Assembly (NCBI GenBank): GCA_019309485.1
Contig: JAFDGC010000040.1
Coordinates: 1 to 33,392 of the forward strand
DNA from: Deltaproteobacteria bacterium
GTDB lineage: Bacteria > Desulfobacterota > Desulfobacteria > Desulfobacterales > UBA2156
Length of the DNA: 33,392 nucleotides
Reading direction: 5' to 3'
The notes beneath the pieces were generated by a model. It saw only the letters and a list, made by a program, of their open reading frames with translations, did no database searches and was not told where the DNA came from. Below, piece after piece: positions 32,392-33,392 of this stretch. The position numbers and the translations under genes are program-made. The number at the start of each line of letters is the position of its first letter. Positions within the stretch are counted from its first letter, which is position 1.

Positions 32392-33303
32392 ATGAAAAAC
32401 CGATCCTGCGACTCGCAGACAAAACAACTCCAGCCCATCCCCCAGTGCATCGAATGCCTGTTGTCCCTGGTCCGGGACGCCACCGCCATGGCTTCAAATG
32501 GAAATCCGCGCCTCATGGAGCAGATGGAATCCGAGGCAAAAGGCCTGTTCGACCGGGTCAAGGACCTGAATTGGACCTCTCCCCGCATTGCCAATATGCT
32601 CTTCAATCGGATCCGTGAAGTGACGGGAAATACAGATCCCTATCGGGAGTTCAAGGCCCGGGAGATGGCACAGGCCAAAAAAATCTTTGAGCGGATCCAG
32701 GGACGGTTGCCCCGGGATCTCAAGGGGCGGGTCCGCACGGCCGTGGCCGGAAACAGCTTCGATTTTTTTAAGGATCCGGATACCCTTTACGAGGATATTT
32801 TCCGGTTTGCAACGGGTGCCGATGCCTATGCGTATGACCATACGGACCGGTTGGCGGCGTTTCTGGAATCCGATAAAACAAAGATCCTCTACGTCACGGA
32901 CAATGCCGGGGAAATTTACTTTGATCAGCCGCTTTTTTTCTGGCTGAAGATGAAGCAAAAGGCGCCGGTCCTGGTGGTCAAGGGGGGTCCGGCCCTCAAT
33001 GACTTGACCCGGGCGGATCTGGAAGGCGCGGGCCTGGCGCCGCACTTCGGTGCCGTGGAAGACACCGGCGCCGACGGGGCCGGTATCGACTGGGACCGGG
33101 TCTCCGACGCCTTCCTGGACCGGGTGCAGGCGGCGGATCTTGTCATCTCCAAAGGGATGGCCAATTTCGAGACGATTTTTCCCGAAGCCCTTGCCTGTCC
33201 GGTCCTGTTTCTCTTTCGGGTCAAGTGTGCGCCGATCCAGGACTTTATTTCGGCGCCGATCCACACCGGCGTGATTTTGTGGAAGGATCCGGCGGTTACT
33301 TGA
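32392..33303 (+). CDS. DUF89 / ARMT1-like metal-dependent phosphatase-fold protein
   Basis: 303 aa. The family signatures are visible: N-terminal QCIECLL with two cysteines (19, 22), GNSFDFF (120-126), VTDNAGEIYFDQ (168-179), KGGPALNDLT (197-206), and SKGMANFE near 256-263. DUF89 proteins bind Mn, Co or Ni and act on sugar phosphates or damaged metabolites in eukaryotic and archaeal examples; the bacterial substrate is not known. Start ATG 32392 follows the kinase stop by 1 base with a weak ribosome binding site, so it is probably coupled to the histidine kinase gene. Confidence 0.88.
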   Translation: MKNRSCDSQTKQLQPIPQCIECLLSLVRDATAMASNGNPRLMEQMESEAKGLFDRVKDLNWTSPRIANMLFNRIREVTGNTDPYREFKAREMAQAKKIFERIQGRLPRDLKGRVRTAVAGNSFDFFKDPDTLYEDIFRFATGADAYAYDHTDRLAAFLESDKTKILYVTDNAGEIYFDQPLFFWLKMKQKAPVLVVKGGPALNDLTRADLEGAGLAPHFGAVEDTGADGAGIDWDRVSDAFLDRVQAADLVISKGMANFETIFPEALACPVLFLFRVKCAPIQDFISAPIHTGVILWKDPAVT

Positions 33304-33392
33304 AGCGGTCGTCCGCCTTGCGGTGCGCCGCGTTCCGGGAGGCTTTGGCCAGCCATCCCGCCCGGGTTTTCCGGGCGGAGTCGAATTGTTCC
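33296..33392 (-). CDS. possible C-terminal end of a convergent gene (partial)
   Basis: The minus strand is open from the window edge to TAA at 33296-33298, giving about 31 residues with a basic, Ala-rich tail (ASRNAAHRKADDRFK). It would overlap the DUF89 stop by 8 bases. Such tight convergent ends occur elsewhere in this window. The segment is too short to identify. Confidence 0.3.
   Translation of the reverse strand, partial: EQFDSARKTRAGWLAKASRNAAHRKADDRFK
33358..33378. repeat. short GC-rich inverted repeat
   Basis: CCGCCCGG (33358-33365) and CCGGGCGG (33371-33378) pair around a 5-base loop, 55 bases after the DUF89 stop. No T-run follows on the plus strand, so it is at best a Rho-assisted terminator or lies within the convergent gene. 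Confidence 0.4.

Noticed and set aside
33358-33378. Intrinsic terminator after the DUF89 gene
   Set aside because: The stem is good but no T-run follows; kept only as an inverted repeat.

Overview
The window reads as a chromosomal segment of a Desulfobacterota-like (deltaproteobacterial) Gram-negative bacterium. This is an inference from gene content: a PrkA/YeaH/SpoVR module with a second PrkA-like ATPase, Mpl-type murein recycling, C5-pathway HemL, a BirA operator of the GTTAACC/GGTTAAC type and GGGGTCAA-type intergenic repeats. The DNA is moderately GC-rich and densely packed. No phage, transposase, CRISPR array or rRNA is visible.

Layout. 1-160: tRNA-Lys and tRNA-Glu on the minus strand behind a strong sigma70-like promoter. 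222-3038: trkA-trkH potassium uptake. 3122-6132: biotin uptake and sensing (birA-bioY-bioM-bioN), overlapping genes transcribed from a promoter whose -10 box lies inside a perfect BirA-type palindrome (6184-6211). 6352-13727 (plus strand): prkA, yeaH/DUF444, spoVR/ycgB and a second, divergent PrkA-like ATPase. 13749-15634 (minus): mpl and a hotdog thioesterase. 15802-16435: a sirtuin gene broken by two internal deletions. 16501-23997 (minus): a GntR/FCD regulator, a nitrilase-family amidohydrolase and a five-gene peptide/nickel-type ABC transporter. 24278-25576 (minus): hemL with its own terminator. 25611-25742: a promoter followed by a roughly 103-nt strongly self-complementary element. 25795-27014: a KptA/Tpt1-like protein lacking most catalytic motifs, and a convergent lipoprotein. 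27137-32390: a signalling patch with an atypical protein kinase, a divergent tandem-FHA protein and a membrane hybrid histidine kinase. 32392-33303: a DUF89/ARMT1-like protein. The last bases hold the possible tail of a convergent gene.

How the parts work together. BirA would sense biotin status and repress its own promoter together with the BioYMN ECF transporter. TrkA gates TrkH. The four-gene PrkA module looks like one operon and is the best candidate here for an incompletely described stress-signalling system, because it carries two different PrkA-type ATPases, one with an unusual Cys/His insertion. The nitrilase probably acts on an amide or nitrile compound imported by the adjacent ABC transporter under control of the GntR regulator. 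The binding-protein gene of that transporter is bracketed by RNA hairpins, which would favour its overproduction relative to the permeases. The kinase and the FHA protein probably form a phospho-Ser/Thr pair.

Limits: functions come from motif recognition only; no alignment, folding or database search was run. Residue numbers were counted by hand from the chosen starts and could be off by one or two.
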